A stretch of DNA of 64,000 bases, taken from assembly GCA_009711615.1 (NCBI GenBank), contig VENI01000006.1, positions 1 to 64,000 of the forward strand. The letters are read 5' to 3'. The notes under the pieces are model-generated. The model saw only the letters and a program-made list of their open reading frames with translations, was not told the origin of the DNA and did no database searches. Source of the stretch: Bacillota bacterium (GTDB lineage Bacteria; Bacillota; Desulfotomaculia; Desulfotomaculales; Desulfohalotomaculaceae). The position numbers were made by a program, and so were the translations under genes. Below, in pieces: positions 8,398 to 18,459 of the stretch (within the stretch, counting starts at the first letter, position 1; every line of letters starts with the position of its first letter).

Positions 8398-8874
8398 TTG
8401 TTCAGTATAGGGGATAAAGTTGTTTATCCTATGCATGGTGCTGGTGTTATCGAAGCCATAGAGGAAAAAGAAGTGTTGGGTGAAAAGCGCAAGTACTATA
8501 TACTGCGCTTGCCTATGGGAGACATGAAAGTAATGATACCGATAGCTGGCACTGATAATACGGGATTGCGTCAAGTTATAGATAACCAAGGAGTTAAGCG
8601 AGTGATGGACATCCTCAGCGAAGATACCAGTAGTATGTCTACCAATTGGAACAGACGATATCGTGCTAATCTGGAAAAGATTAAAAGCGGTGATGTTTAT
8701 GAGGTGGCAGAAGTAGTTCGTAATCTCTTTAAAAGGGACAGAGAAAAGGGACTATCGTCAGGGGAGCGAAAAATGCTGGAAAATGCCCGGCAGATTTTAA
8801 TAAGTGAGCTGGTGCTGGCAGCTGAACTAGAAATAGACTCAGCTCAAACCCTAATCGAAAGTGCCCTCGCATAA
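8398..8874 (+). CDS. carD: CarD/CdnL-family RNA polymerase-binding transcription regulator
   Basis: 158 residues. CarD-family proteins bind the RNA polymerase beta subunit through an N-terminal Tudor-like domain and stabilise open complexes through a helical C-terminal domain. The start FSIGDKVVYPMHGAG is the family hallmark (CarD_TRCF domain). The C-terminal half is helical, with ERKMLENARQIL near 125. TTG 8398 is preferred over ATG 8392 because AAGGGGGG ends one base before the ATG but 6-7 nt before the TTG. Two tandem consensus promoters drive it and a terminator follows, so it is monocistronic. Confidence 0.92.
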   Translation: MFSIGDKVVYPMHGAGVIEAIEEKEVLGEKRKYYILRLPMGDMKVMIPIAGTDNTGLRQVIDNQGVKRVMDILSEDTSSMSTNWNRRYRANLEKIKSGDVYEVAEVVRNLFKRDREKGLSSGERKMLENARQILISELVLAAELEIDSAQTLIESALA

Positions 8875-8879
8875 AACTT

Positions 8880-8910
8880 ACGTCAGAAATTTTTTTTCTG
8901 GCGTATTTTA
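8880..8910 (+). terminator. carD terminator
   Basis: ACGTCAGAAA pairs with TTTCTGGCGT (one G-U), followed by ATTTTATT. It begins 6 nt after the carD stop. Confidence 0.75.
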
Positions 8911-8958
8911 TTATAATGAAATTTCTTACTAAAAAATGGTATTATTTTTTATTAGGTA

Positions 8959-8988
8959 TTGAATCAAGTTATACTTATTAACTATAAT
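8959..8988 (+). promoter_or_regulatory. promoter of yacL
   Basis: TTGAAT at 8959-8964, 18-nt spacer, TATAAT at 8983-8988. It is placed about 70 nt before the yacL start. Confidence 0.6.
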
Positions 8989-9059
8989 GTATATATGTGT
9001 TTATGTAAAGGTCGATTTTTATTATCATCAATAACTCTATCATGGAAAGGAGGGGAAAG

Positions 9060-10208
9060 ATGGTAAGGAAAGTTATTTCTGGGATGCTTATTTTATTATT
9101 TGCGGCTGTTGGTTTATACGTTGGACTCTACGCTGCCGAACACAATATTATTCCAATGCCTGAAGAGGTGCCCCGGTGGTTGGATGCCGGAATAATCGGA
9201 GTAATTACTCTTGTGGGAGCATTGGCAGGAGTGTTGCTGACGCCATTTATTATTAGGGGGTCCCTTTGGTTTACTGCTCACATGGACCAGTATTTGGCGA
9301 AAACCCCTACATCAGACCTTGTTATGGGTGGCGTGGGCTTGATTTTTGGACTTATAATTGCTAATTTATTAGGGAATATCTTATCTTCTATGGGTCCCAT
9401 AGGCAAGGGAATATGGCTTTTATCCACAATTCTACTGGGATACTTGGGTCTGTCTGTGGGTACCAAAAGACGGGAAGAGATACTTAGTTTGGTATCAAAC
9501 TTTTTCCGTTTTGGTAAAGAAAAGACAATGAAAACCGATGCAAAAGGAAGTAGCGGGGTTAAAGTGCTGGATACCAGTGTGATTATTGATGGACGGATTG
9601 CCGACCTTTGTGAAAGTGGATTTATTGATGGGGTCTTGGTAATTCCTTCATTTGTGGTGGATGAACTTCGCCACATTGCAGACTCCTCAGATGTGTTAAA
9701 ACGAAACCGTGGACGTCGGGGATTAGATATTTTAAATCACATGCGAAAAAATATTCCTGACATTAAAGTGCAGATTTATGATAATATCCGGGGTTTAGAT
9801 GATATTGCAGAGGTAGATGCTAAACTGGTAAAATTGGCCGAAAAGCTAGGTGCAAAGGTTATGACCAATGACTATAACCTAAATAAAGTTTCAGAACTGC
9901 AAGGGGTTAAAGTGCTTAACATTAATGAACTGGCCAATGCTGTGAAGCCTGTTGTTCTACCTAATGAGGAAATGGAAGTGCAAGTAGTTAAGGAAGGTAA
10001 AGAGCTTGGACAGGGATTGGCATACTTGGATGATGGTACTATGATTGTAATTGAAGGTGGAAAGCGTTATATGAATCAGACCATTACCGTAATTGTTACC
10101 AGTGTGCTGCAGACAGCTGCCGGCAGGATGATCTTTGCCAAACCTAAGTCCGGTGAAAGACGGGGTGATACATCCCATTACGATAGTGGAGTGAATGCTC
10201 TTGGCTAG
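9060..10208 (+). CDS. yacL: YacL-type membrane PIN/TRAM-domain protein
   Basis: 382 residues. About four hydrophobic segments lie in residues 1-140 (starting ISGMLILLFAAVGLYVGLY). They are followed by a PIN nuclease-fold domain from about residue 165 (VLDTSVIIDGRIAD with the acidic Asp, later DVLKRNRGRRG and MTNDYNLN) and a C-terminal TRAM RNA-binding domain. Homologous to Bacillus YacL; the substrate is unknown. I use ATG 9060 because AAAGGAGGGG (9047-9056) lies between it and the more upstream ATG 9042. It overlaps ispD by 14 nt. Confidence 0.9.
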   Translation: MVRKVISGMLILLFAAVGLYVGLYAAEHNIIPMPEEVPRWLDAGIIGVITLVGALAGVLLTPFIIRGSLWFTAHMDQYLAKTPTSDLVMGGVGLIFGLIIANLLGNILSSMGPIGKGIWLLSTILLGYLGLSVGTKRREEILSLVSNFFRFGKEKTMKTDAKGSSGVKVLDTSVIIDGRIADLCESGFIDGVLVIPSFVVDELRHIADSSDVLKRNRGRRGLDILNHMRKNIPDIKVQIYDNIRGLDDIAEVDAKLVKLAEKLGAKVMTNDYNLNKVSELQGVKVLNINELANAVKPVVLPNEEMEVQVVKEGKELGQGLAYLDDGTMIVIEGGKRYMNQTITVIVTSVLQTAAGRMIFAKPKSGERRGDTSHYDSGVNALG

Positions 10209-10902
10209 AGTGTATGCCATTATACCTGCTGCTGGAACTGGCAGTAGAATGGCCACGAAAACAAAAAAGCAGTACCTAGAGTTAAATGGACTACCTGTAC
10301 TGGTACACACCTTAAAGGTTTTTGAACAATGTCCCTTGGTAGAAGGAATTGTATTGGTGACGGGCGAAGATGAACTTGATTGGTGTCAACAAGAAATAGT
10401 TGATAAATACGGAATTGAAAAAGTGCTGTCGGTGGTTCCTGGCGGGGATCACCGGCAGCTTTCGGTATATAATGGTTTAAAATCATTGCCGGCAGAAAAA
10501 GAAGACATAGTGATGGTGCATGATGGCGCTAGGCCGTTAATTACTAACAATGAAATATCAAATGCTGCTAGCGCTGCCCGGGAAAAAGGAGCTGTGGTGG
10601 TGGCTGTACCAGTTAAGGATACAATAAAAGTTGTCGGTGAGGGGCAAAAGGTTGTTGACACTCCTTCTAGGGACAGCCTCTGGGCGGTTCAAACCCCCCA
10701 GGTATTTAAGTATCATGTTTTAATGAATGCCTATGTAAATGCCTTTAAGATTAATTTCCTGGGTACCGATGATGCATCCCTAGTGGAAAGAATGGGACAA
10801 GCCGTTTATCTAGTTACTGGAAGCTATCAAAACATAAAAATAACCACGCCAGAAGATATGTTATTGGCTGAGGCCATTTTAAAGGGGAGGCAAGGTTATT
10901 GA
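10195..10902 (+). CDS. ispD: IspD, 2-C-methyl-D-erythritol 4-phosphate cytidylyltransferase
   Basis: 235 residues. It forms CDP-ME from CTP and MEP in the MEP isoprenoid pathway. Motifs: the nucleotide-binding loop AAGTGSRMA, then TKKQY near the N-terminus, VHDGARPL in the middle and GTDDASLVE near 190. ATG 10195 overlaps the end of yacL; TTG 10201 is an alternative start with better spacing from GGAG at 10188. The stop overlaps the ispF start as TTGA, indicating translational coupling. Confidence 0.95.
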   Translation: MLLARVYAIIPAAGTGSRMATKTKKQYLELNGLPVLVHTLKVFEQCPLVEGIVLVTGEDELDWCQQEIVDKYGIEKVLSVVPGGDHRQLSVYNGLKSLPAEKEDIVMVHDGARPLITNNEISNAASAAREKGAVVVAVPVKDTIKVVGEGQKVVDTPSRDSLWAVQTPQVFKYHVLMNAYVNAFKINFLGTDDASLVERMGQAVYLVTGSYQNIKITTPEDMLLAEAILKGRQGY

Positions 10903-11372
10903 GAGTAGGAATTGGTTATGACGTACATAAATTGGTGCCCAACCGTGCTTTGATTATAGGTGGTGTACAGATGCCCTATCAACTTGGTCTGGCAGGCCAT
11001 TCTGATGCAGATGTACTAGTTCACGCTATAATGGATGCGCTGCTTGGGGCTGCTGGACTTGGGGACATAGGAAGACATTTCCCTGACAGTGATGATAAAT
11101 ACAAAGGGATATCCAGCCTAAAACTACTAGATGAGGTTAGGGATAAACTGGATATGGAAGGTTACATTATAAACAACTTGGATGCAGTGGTTGTAGCTCA
11201 AGCGCCTAAAATGGCACCACATATTCCTGTGATGAGGGGTAACATAGCAACTGTTTTAGGCCTGGACCAAGGGATGGTGAATATAAAAGCCACCACCACC
11301 GAGCACCTAGGGTTTGCCGGTAGGGGGGAAGGTGTTGGGGCCTATGCCACTTGTAGCATCAAGGAGAAATGA
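10899..11372 (+). CDS. ispF: IspF, 2-C-methyl-D-erythritol 2,4-cyclodiphosphate synthase
   Basis: 157 residues, usual trimeric enzyme length. It cyclises CDP-ME 2-phosphate in the MEP pathway. Metal ligands are visible: D8 and H10 in YDVHKL and H42 after [10 protein letters not shown]. The C-terminal [14 protein letters not shown] segment is also typical. TTG start at 10899 overlaps the ispD stop by 4 nt. IspD and IspF are adjacent as in Bacillus, though the intervening IspE is elsewhere. Confidence 0.95.
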   Translation: MRVGIGYDVHKLVPNRALIIGGVQMPYQLGLAGHSDADVLVHAIMDALLGAAGLGDIGRHFPDSDDKYKGISSLKLLDEVRDKLDMEGYIINNLDAVVVAQAPKMAPHIPVMRGNIATVLGLDQGMVNIKATTTEHLGFAGRGEGVGAYATCSIKEK

Positions 11373-11497
11373 CCTGTAAGGAGCACGGGAATTTTTGAAC
11401 TTCTTAATTATAAGAAAAAGGATTTTTGGACAATCTGTGGAAAGTAGACATTTCGTGACGTGCTTTACGATACAAAATAGATAAGGGAGTCATGAAA

Positions 11498-13174
11498 ATG
11501 AGTGACAAATTTACAAGCTTTATTCACGATATTATTGATCAAGATTTAAAAGAGGGAATTAACAGTAAAAAAGTCCACACTCGGTTTCCTCCGGAGCCCA
11601 ATGGTTATTTACATATTGGACATGCCAAGTCAATTTGCCTTAATTTCGGTGTTGCCCTTGAATATAAGGGGTTTTGTAACCTGAGATTTGATGACACTAA
11701 CCCAAGTAAAGAGGATGTTGAATACGTAGAATCGATTCAAGAAGACGTTAAATGGCTTGGCTACCGCTGGGATGATCGGATGTATTATGCTTCCGACTAC
11801 TTTGATAAGCTATATCAGTATGCGGTGCAGCTAATAGAAGATGATAAAGCTTACGTGGATGACTTGAGTCCTGAGGAAATTAGAGAGTACCGTGGTACTC
11901 TGACCTCGCCGGGGAAAGAAAGTCCCTATCGCAATCGCTCTATTGAGGAGAATCTTGATCTATTTGAACGGATGAAGGCGGGGGAATTCCCTGATGGTTC
12001 CAAAGTGCTGCGTGCCAAGATTGATATGGTTTCAGGCAATCTAAACATGCGCGATCCGGTTCTTTACCGTATTCAACGGGCTAATCACCACCGTACAGGA
12101 AATAAGTGGTGCATCTACCCAATGTATGATTATGCCCATCCGCTTTCGGATGCAATTGAGGGAATTACTCATTCCATCTGTACCTGTGAGTTTGAGGATC
12201 ACCGTCCTTTGTATGATTGGATAATTGAAAACGTTAGAAACCTTAATTCACGACCAAGGCAGATAGAATTTGCCCGACTTAACCTCAGCCATACAGTAAT
12301 GAGTAAGCGCAAACTGCGCCAATTGGTGGAAGAAGGTTATGTAGAAGGCTGGGATGACCCAAGAATGCCAACTATTTCTGGACTTCGTCGCCGTGGATAC
12401 ACACCTGAAGCAATTCGGGATTTTTGTGAACGTATTGGAGTTGCCAAAGCGGTTAGCACGGTGGATATCGCCTTGTTGGAGCACTGTGTAAGACAAGACT
12501 TAATATTCAAAGCACCACGTTATATGGCTGTGCTTCGCCCGCTTAAGGTTGTGATAGATAACTTCCCTGAGGATCAAGTGGAATGGATGGATGCAGATAA
12601 TAACCAGGAAAACCCTGAACTGGGAACTCGCAAGATGCCATTTTCACGAGTGATATATATTGAGCAGGACGATTTTATGGAAGATCCGCCGAAAAAATTC
12701 TTTCGACTGGCACCGGGTCGTGAAGTGCGGTTAAAGCATGCATACATAATCAAGTGTGAGCGGGTGGTAAAGGATGAAAACACCGGTGAGATCATTGAGC
12801 TCCGCTGTACTTATGATCCGCAAACCCGTAGCGGTATGGATACTTCTGGTAAAAAAGTGAAGGGTACCCTGCACTGGGTTTCTGCAGAACAAGCAATTAA
12901 TGCAGAAGTAAGATTGTATGATCATCTTTTTGTCAAAGATAACCCCGAAGAGAGTAAAGATACCGATTTCAAACAAAATGTTAACCCACAATCTTTAGAA
13001 ATACTAAAATCATTTGTTGAACCAGCTTTTGCTGAAGCTCAACCAGGAGGTAGATATCAGTTTTTGAGGCAGGGTTATTTCTGTGTAGATCCAGACTCAT
13101 CTGAAGAGCAACTGGTATTTAACCGTATTGTGTCTCTAAAAGATAGTTGGGCGAAGATGCAGAAGAAAAAGTAA
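11498..13174 (+). CDS. glnS: GlnRS, glutaminyl-tRNA synthetase
   Basis: 558 residues, class I synthetase charging tRNA-Gln with glutamine. HIGH-type motif in [14 protein letters not shown] near residue 35 and KMSKS variant VMSKRKL near 268. The beta-barrel anticodon-binding region runs from about 340 to the end ([26 protein letters not shown]). I prefer ATG 11498 because AAGGGAG at 11483-11489 is 8 nt away; ATG 11492 is too close. Most Firmicutes lack GlnRS and use GatCAB, so this is an addition relative to the Bacillus order. It has its own terminator. Confidence 0.95.
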   Translation: MSDKFTSFIHDIIDQDLKEGINSKKVHTRFPPEPNGYLHIGHAKSICLNFGVALEYKGFCNLRFDDTNPSKEDVEYVESIQEDVKWLGYRWDDRMYYASDYFDKLYQYAVQLIEDDKAYVDDLSPEEIREYRGTLTSPGKESPYRNRSIEENLDLFERMKAGEFPDGSKVLRAKIDMVSGNLNMRDPVLYRIQRANHHRTGNKWCIYPMYDYAHPLSDAIEGITHSICTCEFEDHRPLYDWIIENVRNLNSRPRQIEFARLNLSHTVMSKRKLRQLVEEGYVEGWDDPRMPTISGLRRRGYTPEAIRDFCERIGVAKAVSTVDIALLEHCVRQDLIFKAPRYMAVLRPLKVVIDNFPEDQVEWMDADNNQENPELGTRKMPFSRVIYIEQDDFMEDPPKKFFRLAPGREVRLKHAYIIKCERVVKDENTGEIIELRCTYDPQTRSGMDTSGKKVKGTLHWVSAEQAINAEVRLYDHLFVKDNPEESKDTDFKQNVNPQSLEILKSFVEPAFAEAQPGGRYQFLRQGYFCVDPDSSEEQLVFNRIVSLKDSWAKMQKKK

Positions 13175-13191
13175 CTTAACTTAAATAAAGC

Positions 13192-13228
13192 ATGAGGCTC
13201 CCGCCTGATTAGGAAGGGGCCTCATTTT
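13192..13228 (+). terminator. glnS terminator
   Basis: ATGAGGC at 13192-13198 pairs with GCCTCAT at 13219-13225, followed by TTTT. Confidence 0.8.
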
Positions 13229-13348
13229 ACGTGCCAAGGGTTTTGGTTTAAAAATAAAGATGTTATTTGCAACAAAAGTGAACGAATTTTATTGATAGGC
13301 TGTCGAATTTTTTGTTCTATAGTTATAATGATGCTAATACTGTAAATG

Positions 13349-13378
13349 TTGTGCGGCCCAACATATAAATGGTATAAT
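13349..13378 (+). promoter_or_regulatory. probable gltX promoter
   Basis: TATAAT at 13373-13378 with a weak -35 TTGTGC at 13349-13354 (18-nt spacer). I searched the leader for a T-box and saw neither the conserved T-box sequence nor a following terminator. Confidence 0.45.
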
Positions 13379-13440
13379 ATCCTACTAGATCTAGAGAATT
13401 TTAGCAACTAATGAAATATTGATATAAAGGAGGAAGTTTC

Positions 13441-14901
13441 TTGACTGTAAGAGTACGTTTTGCACCCAGTCCAACTGGGCCGTTGCATATTGGCGGAGCT
13501 CGTTCCGCACTTTTTAACTGGCTTTATGCACGCCACCATGGCGGTCAATTTATTGTACGGATAGAAGATACCGACTTGGAGCGTTCAAGCCGTGAATCTG
13601 AAGAGAATATCCTGAATTCCCTAAAATGGTTAGGTCTGGACTGGGATGAAGGTATAGAAGTTGGTGGACCTAATGGGCCATATCGTCAAACTGAACGATT
13701 GGCCAAATACCGTGAATTAGCTGATACCCTGGTGCAAACAGGGCATGCTTATCACTGCTACTGCAGTGAAGAAGAGTTGGCTGCTGAACGGGAGGCTTTG
13801 AAAGAAAAAGGAGAATTGCCTCGCTATTTAGGGCGCTGCCGTAACCTTTGCCAGGAAGACAAAGAAAAATTAGAGGCGGAAGGACGAAACCCAGTACTTA
13901 GATTTAAGGTTCCAGAGAATGAAATTATTACGATTAACGATGATGTTCGGGGGCAGGTTGAATTTGAGAGCGATGGTATAGGAGATTTTGTAATAATGAA
14001 ATCCGGTGGCATCCCCACATACAACTTTGCTGTGGTGGTGGATGACCATGATATGGATATTACCCATGTATTACGGGCCGAGGAACACCTCTCCAATACT
14101 CCTAGGCAAATTCTTATATATAATGCCCTGGATTGGGATGTGCCCATATTTGCTCATGTTTCTTTAATACTGGGTAAAGACCGCAGTAAAATGTCTAAAC
14201 GCCATGGAGCAACTTCAATCGAACAGTATAAATCAATGGGATATCTTCCAGAAGCACTGGTGAATTTCTTGGCCCTTTTAGGTTGGTCCCCCGGTGGTGA
14301 AGAAGAAGTTCTACCCCTTGAAGAAATAAAAGATCTTTTTACACTGGATAAAGTATCTAAGAGTCCGGCAGTATTTGATCTGGAAAAGCTGAATCACTTA
14401 AACGGCATGTATATTCGTAACAGTGAATTAGACTATATTACTAAGCTTGCCCTGCCCTTTATGCAAAAAGCTGGCTACATTTCTGAGAGCCCTACCCCTG
14501 AAGACTTGGAAATGGCAAAACAAATTGTTGACGCGACCAAGAAGTATGTAAATAATATGTCAGAGATAGTAGAACATATGGAAATTTTCTTTACTGACGA
14601 AATGAAGTTGGAAAATGAAAAGGCCAGGGAAGCATTGCAAATAGAAGAGGTTCCCCAGGTAATGCACGCCATGAAAGAAAAAATATTTTCTTCCAGTAAG
14701 CTTACTGAGGAAATAGTGAAAGGTATGCTTAAAGAACTAACAAAGGAACTGGGTTTTGGAGGCAAAAAGGTTTACATGCCCCTAAGAGTGGCTTTGACCG
14801 GTCAAACCCATGGGCCTGAACTCTATCAAATAATACCGATTTTAGGTACCAACAGAACAATTGACAGGCTAAATGCTGTATTAGAGGGGAAACTTTCATA
14901 G
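13441..14901 (+). CDS. gltX: GluRS, glutamyl-tRNA synthetase
   Basis: 486 residues, class I synthetase. HIGH motif in [15 protein letters not shown] at the N-terminus and KMSKRHGA near residue 250. A cysteine/histidine cluster near 102-124 (HCYCSEEE...CRNLC) fits the zinc-binding region of bacterial GluRS. TTG start with AAGGAGG 9 nt upstream. The neighbouring glnS suggests this enzyme could be discriminating (Glu only), but specificity cannot be read from the motifs. cysE-cysS follow, as in Bacillus. Confidence 0.95.
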   Translation: MTVRVRFAPSPTGPLHIGGARSALFNWLYARHHGGQFIVRIEDTDLERSSRESEENILNSLKWLGLDWDEGIEVGGPNGPYRQTERLAKYRELADTLVQTGHAYHCYCSEEELAAEREALKEKGELPRYLGRCRNLCQEDKEKLEAEGRNPVLRFKVPENEIITINDDVRGQVEFESDGIGDFVIMKSGGIPTYNFAVVVDDHDMDITHVLRAEEHLSNTPRQILIYNALDWDVPIFAHVSLILGKDRSKMSKRHGATSIEQYKSMGYLPEALVNFLALLGWSPGGEEEVLPLEEIKDLFTLDKVSKSPAVFDLEKLNHLNGMYIRNSELDYITKLALPFMQKAGYISESPTPEDLEMAKQIVDATKKYVNNMSEIVEHMEIFFTDEMKLENEKAREALQIEEVPQVMHAMKEKIFSSSKLTEEIVKGMLKELTKELGFGGKKVYMPLRVALTGQTHGPELYQIIPILGTNRTIDRLNAVLEGKLS

Positions 14902-15015
14902 ATAAAAACTACTCTGGGGTCTGAATTAGAGGACTGGCGTAGCAAAGCAGGTAAGATTTGTTTTTAAAAATTGCCAAAGTATTAAAGAATGCCGATACTA
15001 TCTGATCCTACGAAG

Positions 15016-15055
15016 TATTCTAACTACTGACTCCTGAATTCTGACTCCTGAATTA
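15016..15055. repeat. heptamer repeat element 3 (right arm, before cysE)
   Basis: Units ATTCTAA/CTACTGA/CTCCTGA/ATTCTGA/CTCCTGA/ATTA in 7-nt register. A degenerate left arm may lie near 14913-14950 but is not convincing. It ends about 20 nt before the cysE start. Confidence 0.65.
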
Positions 15056-15077
15056 TAAGTAAAGGATTGTTTGCGCT

Positions 15078-15770
15078 GTGCTTAAGAGAATAAAAAAAGA
15101 TATTCAGGTGGTCTTTGAGCGTGACCCGGCAGCAAAAACTGTTTTGGAAGTGCTGCTCACCTACCCAGGATTTCATGCCATCATGCTACACCGGGTGGCC
15201 CATTGGTTATACGGTAAGAAATGGTTTTTGTTTGCTCGGGTGATATCTCAATTTAGCCGCTTGCTTACGGGTATAGAAATTCACCCCGGAGCCAAGATTG
15301 GGGAAGGTTTGTTTATCGATCACGGAACAGGTGTTGTTATAGGAGAAACGGCGGAAGTTGGAGACAATGTGACCATATACCAAGGGGTAACCTTGGGGGG
15401 CACTGGAAAAGAAGGGGGCAAACGACATCCTACGATTGGTAGCAATGTGGTAATCAGTTCCGGTGCCAAAGTACTGGGTTCCTTTACAGTGGGAGATAAT
15501 GTAAAGATTGGTGCCGGATCGGTTGTGTTAAAACCAATACCATCAAACTGTACTGTTGTGGGAGTGCCGGGTAAGGTTGTAGTAAGAAATGGCGAACGGG
15601 TACCAAAGGTACCAAACATAGACCTGCGCCATGATCTATTACCTGACCCAGTGGCCGATGCCCTTACTGGTCTTACTGAAGGGATAGAGCGCTTAGAAAA
15701 ACGCGTTGACGAACTGGAAAGGGAGAACGCTGTTTTAAAATCTGAAGTTCAAGGGGGCCAAAAGATTTGA
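15078..15770 (+). CDS. cysE: CysE, serine O-acetyltransferase
   Basis: 230 residues. It acetylates L-serine with acetyl-CoA, the first step of cysteine synthesis. An N-terminal helical part is followed by the left-handed beta-helix of hexapeptide repeats, including HPGAKIGEG, DHGTGVVIGETA and GGTGKEGGKRHP (catalytic/CoA region). A C-terminal coiled-coil tail (about 200-225) is present. GTG start 11 nt after AAAGGA. Four-base overlap with cysS shows coupled translation and places cysteine supply with Cys-tRNA charging. Confidence 0.95.
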   Translation: MLKRIKKDIQVVFERDPAAKTVLEVLLTYPGFHAIMLHRVAHWLYGKKWFLFARVISQFSRLLTGIEIHPGAKIGEGLFIDHGTGVVIGETAEVGDNVTIYQGVTLGGTGKEGGKRHPTIGSNVVISSGAKVLGSFTVGDNVKIGAGSVVLKPIPSNCTVVGVPGKVVVRNGERVPKVPNIDLRHDLLPDPVADALTGLTEGIERLEKRVDELERENAVLKSEVQGGQKI

Positions 15771-17227
15771 TAGAGATATACAATACCTTAACCAGGCAGA
15801 AAGAAAAGTTTGAGACTAGCACACCTGGCCAGGTAAACATGTATGTGTGCGGCCCAACCACATATAATTACATCCACTTGGGCAATGCTCGTCCAATAGT
15901 GGTTTTTGATACGGTGCGCCGTTATTTGTTAAACAAGGGTTACCAGGTAACCTATATACAAAACTTTACCGATGTAGATGATAAAATAATAAAGCGAGCC
16001 ATTGAAGAAGGGGAACAACCTTTGGTGCTGGCTGAGAAATACATAAAGGAATATTTTAAGGATGCAGATGCCCTTAATGTAAAGCGTGCTGATAAACACC
16101 CCAAAGTTTCTGAGCATATGCCAGAAATTATAGAGTTGATTAAGGAACTTATTAAAAACGGTTATGCTTATGAAGTTGAGGGTAATGTGTTTTTTGATGT
16201 ACGTAAGTTTGAAGGTTACGGAAAGCTTTCTGGGAGAGACCTTGATGAAATGCAGGCCGGTGCTCGGGTAGAAGTTAACGAAATTAAAAAAGACCCCATG
16301 GATTTTGCCCTGTGGAAGAAGGCCAAGCATGGGGAACCCAGTTGGCCAAGCCCTTGGGGTGAAGGGCGTCCTGGGTGGCATATTGAATGCTCGGCAATGG
16401 CATTAAAATATCTGGGAGCTGGTTTTGATATTCACGGTGGTGGTTATGATTTAGTGTTTCCTCACCATGAAAATGAGATTGCCCAGTCTGAAGCGGTTGT
16501 ACAAGAGGATTTTGCAAAGTACTGGATGCATAATGGTTTTATTACCATTAATAAGGAGAAGATGTCCAAATCATTGGGTAATTTTTTCTTGGTTCGAGAG
16601 ATTTTGGATAAATTTCCTGGGGAAGTGGTCCGCTTTTACCTCTTATCCACCCATTACCGCAGTCCCCTTGATTTTGATAATGAAAAACTGGAGGCCAGTC
16701 AGCGTGGTTTAGAAAGGTTAAAAAACTGCTACAATCTGTTAGCAGAAGCCTCTGGCAGTAGTGAAGAAAGCATTGAAGCATCAGAGGTTGAGAAGCAATT
16801 TGAAGATCAGCTGGTTCATCTGGATAAATCTTTTGAAGAGGCAATGGATGACGATTTTAACACAGCCTTAGCCACCGCTGTTTGGTTTGACCTGGCTAAA
16901 GAGATAAATGTATATTTTAAGGATAAACAGAATGATAATGCAACGGCATCGGCAGCTAACTTACAGCGGGCTAAAGATCTTTTTAATACATTTAACCAAG
17001 TATTGGGTGTTTTTAAAGCAGATCAAACTACGGGCAACATACTTATGGAAGAAAAAGACTCTGGCGATGACGAACTGGTAGATCAGCTGATACAGCTTGT
17101 TGCTGGCATCCGTCAGCAGGCACGGAAGAAAAAAGACTGGGATACCGCTGATTCTATTAGAGATGGTTTGAAAGAATTGGGCATCACACTGCAGGACACC
17201 CCCCAAGGTGTTAAATGGAAAAGGTGA
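15767..17227 (+). CDS. cysS: CysRS, cysteinyl-tRNA synthetase
   Basis: 486 residues. HIGH variant HLGN in GPTTYNYIHLGNARP near residue 30-44. Zinc ligands are C28 (VCGPT), the cysteine in WHIECSAM, and HHENE; KMSKS is in KEKMSKSLGNF near 265. The C-terminal anticodon-binding helical bundle is full length. TTG start overlaps the cysE stop (TTGA). mrnC begins inside its 3' end. Confidence 0.96.
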   Translation: MIEIYNTLTRQKEKFETSTPGQVNMYVCGPTTYNYIHLGNARPIVVFDTVRRYLLNKGYQVTYIQNFTDVDDKIIKRAIEEGEQPLVLAEKYIKEYFKDADALNVKRADKHPKVSEHMPEIIELIKELIKNGYAYEVEGNVFFDVRKFEGYGKLSGRDLDEMQAGARVEVNEIKKDPMDFALWKKAKHGEPSWPSPWGEGRPGWHIECSAMALKYLGAGFDIHGGGYDLVFPHHENEIAQSEAVVQEDFAKYWMHNGFITINKEKMSKSLGNFFLVREILDKFPGEVVRFYLLSTHYRSPLDFDNEKLEASQRGLERLKNCYNLLAEASGSSEESIEASEVEKQFEDQLVHLDKSFEEAMDDDFNTALATAVWFDLAKEINVYFKDKQNDNATASAANLQRAKDLFNTFNQVLGVFKADQTTGNILMEEKDSGDDELVDQLIQLVAGIRQQARKKKDWDTADSIRDGLKELGITLQDTPQGVKWKR

Positions 17228-17649
17228 CACCGGTGGTTGATATGTTAAAACACACTGACCAACCATTAAAAGATCCACATTTACTGCCCCCGTTAGCGTT
17301 GGCCTATGTTGGTGATGCAGTATACGAATTAGCGGTTAGAAGGCTTTTAATAACAACAGGTACTTTAAAGGCTCACAAACTGCATAAAAGCGCTATTAAA
17401 TATGTCCGCGCTGGTTCCCAGGCTGAAATTATTCATGGAATAGAAGATATGCTAACTGAAGAAGAAAAAAGTATTGTTCGTCGGGGAAGAAATGCTAAGT
17501 CTGTTACGGTGCCTAAAGGGGCAGGGGTAATGGAATACCGGCACAGCACTTCTTTTGAATGCTTAATTGGTTATTTATATTTAAAAGGTGATATAAATAG
17601 GCTCAATGAAATATTAGAAGTAGCTGGTAAGATAGCTACCGAATTATAA
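17215..17649 (+). CDS. mrnC: MrnC, mini-ribonuclease III
   Basis: 144 residues. An RNase III catalytic domain without the dsRNA-binding domain; it matures 23S rRNA in Bacillus. The signature LALAYVGDAVYELAVRR (about 24-40) holds the catalytic Asp and downstream acidic residues (ECLIGYLYLKGD near 122). The start overlaps the end of cysS by 13 nt, the conserved Firmicute arrangement. GTG 17224 is an alternative start. Confidence 0.93.
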   Translation: MEKVTPVVDMLKHTDQPLKDPHLLPPLALAYVGDAVYELAVRRLLITTGTLKAHKLHKSAIKYVRAGSQAEIIHGIEDMLTEEEKSIVRRGRNAKSVTVPKGAGVMEYRHSTSFECLIGYLYLKGDINRLNEILEVAGKIATEL

Positions 17650-17686
17650 AAAGTAAGTTTGAAAAGTTTTAGATAGGGGAGAAATT

Positions 17687-18427
17687 ATGGGTAACAAAAC
17701 TGCAAAAGTAAGACTACTTAGACATACACCTAACCCGGAAGAACTGGTGGCCATGAGTGCCAGACTTTGCTATTCCCCCTCTTCCATAGAAGAAATATCT
17801 GAAGGTGTGAGCAGAAAAGATCAGGCTGGGTTTATAAACAAGATAATGGACATGGGGCATCTTACGGTGTTAGAACATGCATCCTTTACCTTTGGTATTG
17901 AAGGGGTGTCTAGAAGTTTACTGGCCCAAATTACTAGGCATCGCATAGCTAGTTTTAGTGTCCAATCCCAGCGTTATGTGGGGGAAACAAAGTCGCAAAA
18001 CCAGGGAGATACTTTTGGATATGTAGTGCCTAAAAAAGTTAAACTATTGGGAGAAGATGCGGTAGAGGATTTTTGTAATCAGATGTCCCAAATGCAAAAA
18101 TGGTATGATCAGTGGGTAGAGCGATTTGGTGGCGATCGTTCTGGGTATGAAGATGCCCGCTTTGTGCTACCTAATGCTGCTGAAACAAAAATCATTGTTA
18201 CCATGAATGCCCGGGAGTTAATTCACTTCTTTAATTTGCGTTGCTGTGATCGGGCTCAATGGGAAATTAGGGCGGTGGCTGATGAGATGCTGTCTCAGGT
18301 TAAACAGGTAGCACCAACAATTTTTGAGAAAGCAGGTCCCGGCTGTGTAGGTGGTCCTTGTCCAGAAGGTAATCTCAGCTGTGGGAAAGCTAAGGAAGTA
18401 AAAGAGCGTTATCTAAAAAATGGCTAA
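17687..18427 (+). CDS. thyX: ThyX, flavin-dependent thymidylate synthase
   Basis: 246 residues. It converts dUMP to dTMP using FAD, NADPH and methylenetetrahydrofolate. The ThyX signature RHR-x7-S is at 84-94 (RHRIASFSVQS), followed by QRY. The C-terminal part has RELIHFFNLRCCDRAQWEIR, the usual substrate-binding segment. SD AGGGGAG precedes ATG. It is inserted between mrnC and rlmB relative to Bacillus. A cysteine-rich tail (GPGCVGGPCPEGNLSCG) resembles tails in some clostridial ThyX. Confidence 0.95.
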   Translation: MGNKTAKVRLLRHTPNPEELVAMSARLCYSPSSIEEISEGVSRKDQAGFINKIMDMGHLTVLEHASFTFGIEGVSRSLLAQITRHRIASFSVQSQRYVGETKSQNQGDTFGYVVPKKVKLLGEDAVEDFCNQMSQMQKWYDQWVERFGGDRSGYEDARFVLPNAAETKIIVTMNARELIHFFNLRCCDRAQWEIRAVADEMLSQVKQVAPTIFEKAGPGCVGGPCPEGNLSCGKAKEVKERYLKNG

Positions 18428-18459
18428 CAATAATACAAGCCAATAAGCTGGTGAAAATT

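Noticed and set aside
13229..13440. T-box leader before gltX (also checked at cysE and glnS)
   Set aside because: No T-box consensus and no terminator/antiterminator pair near the start codons.
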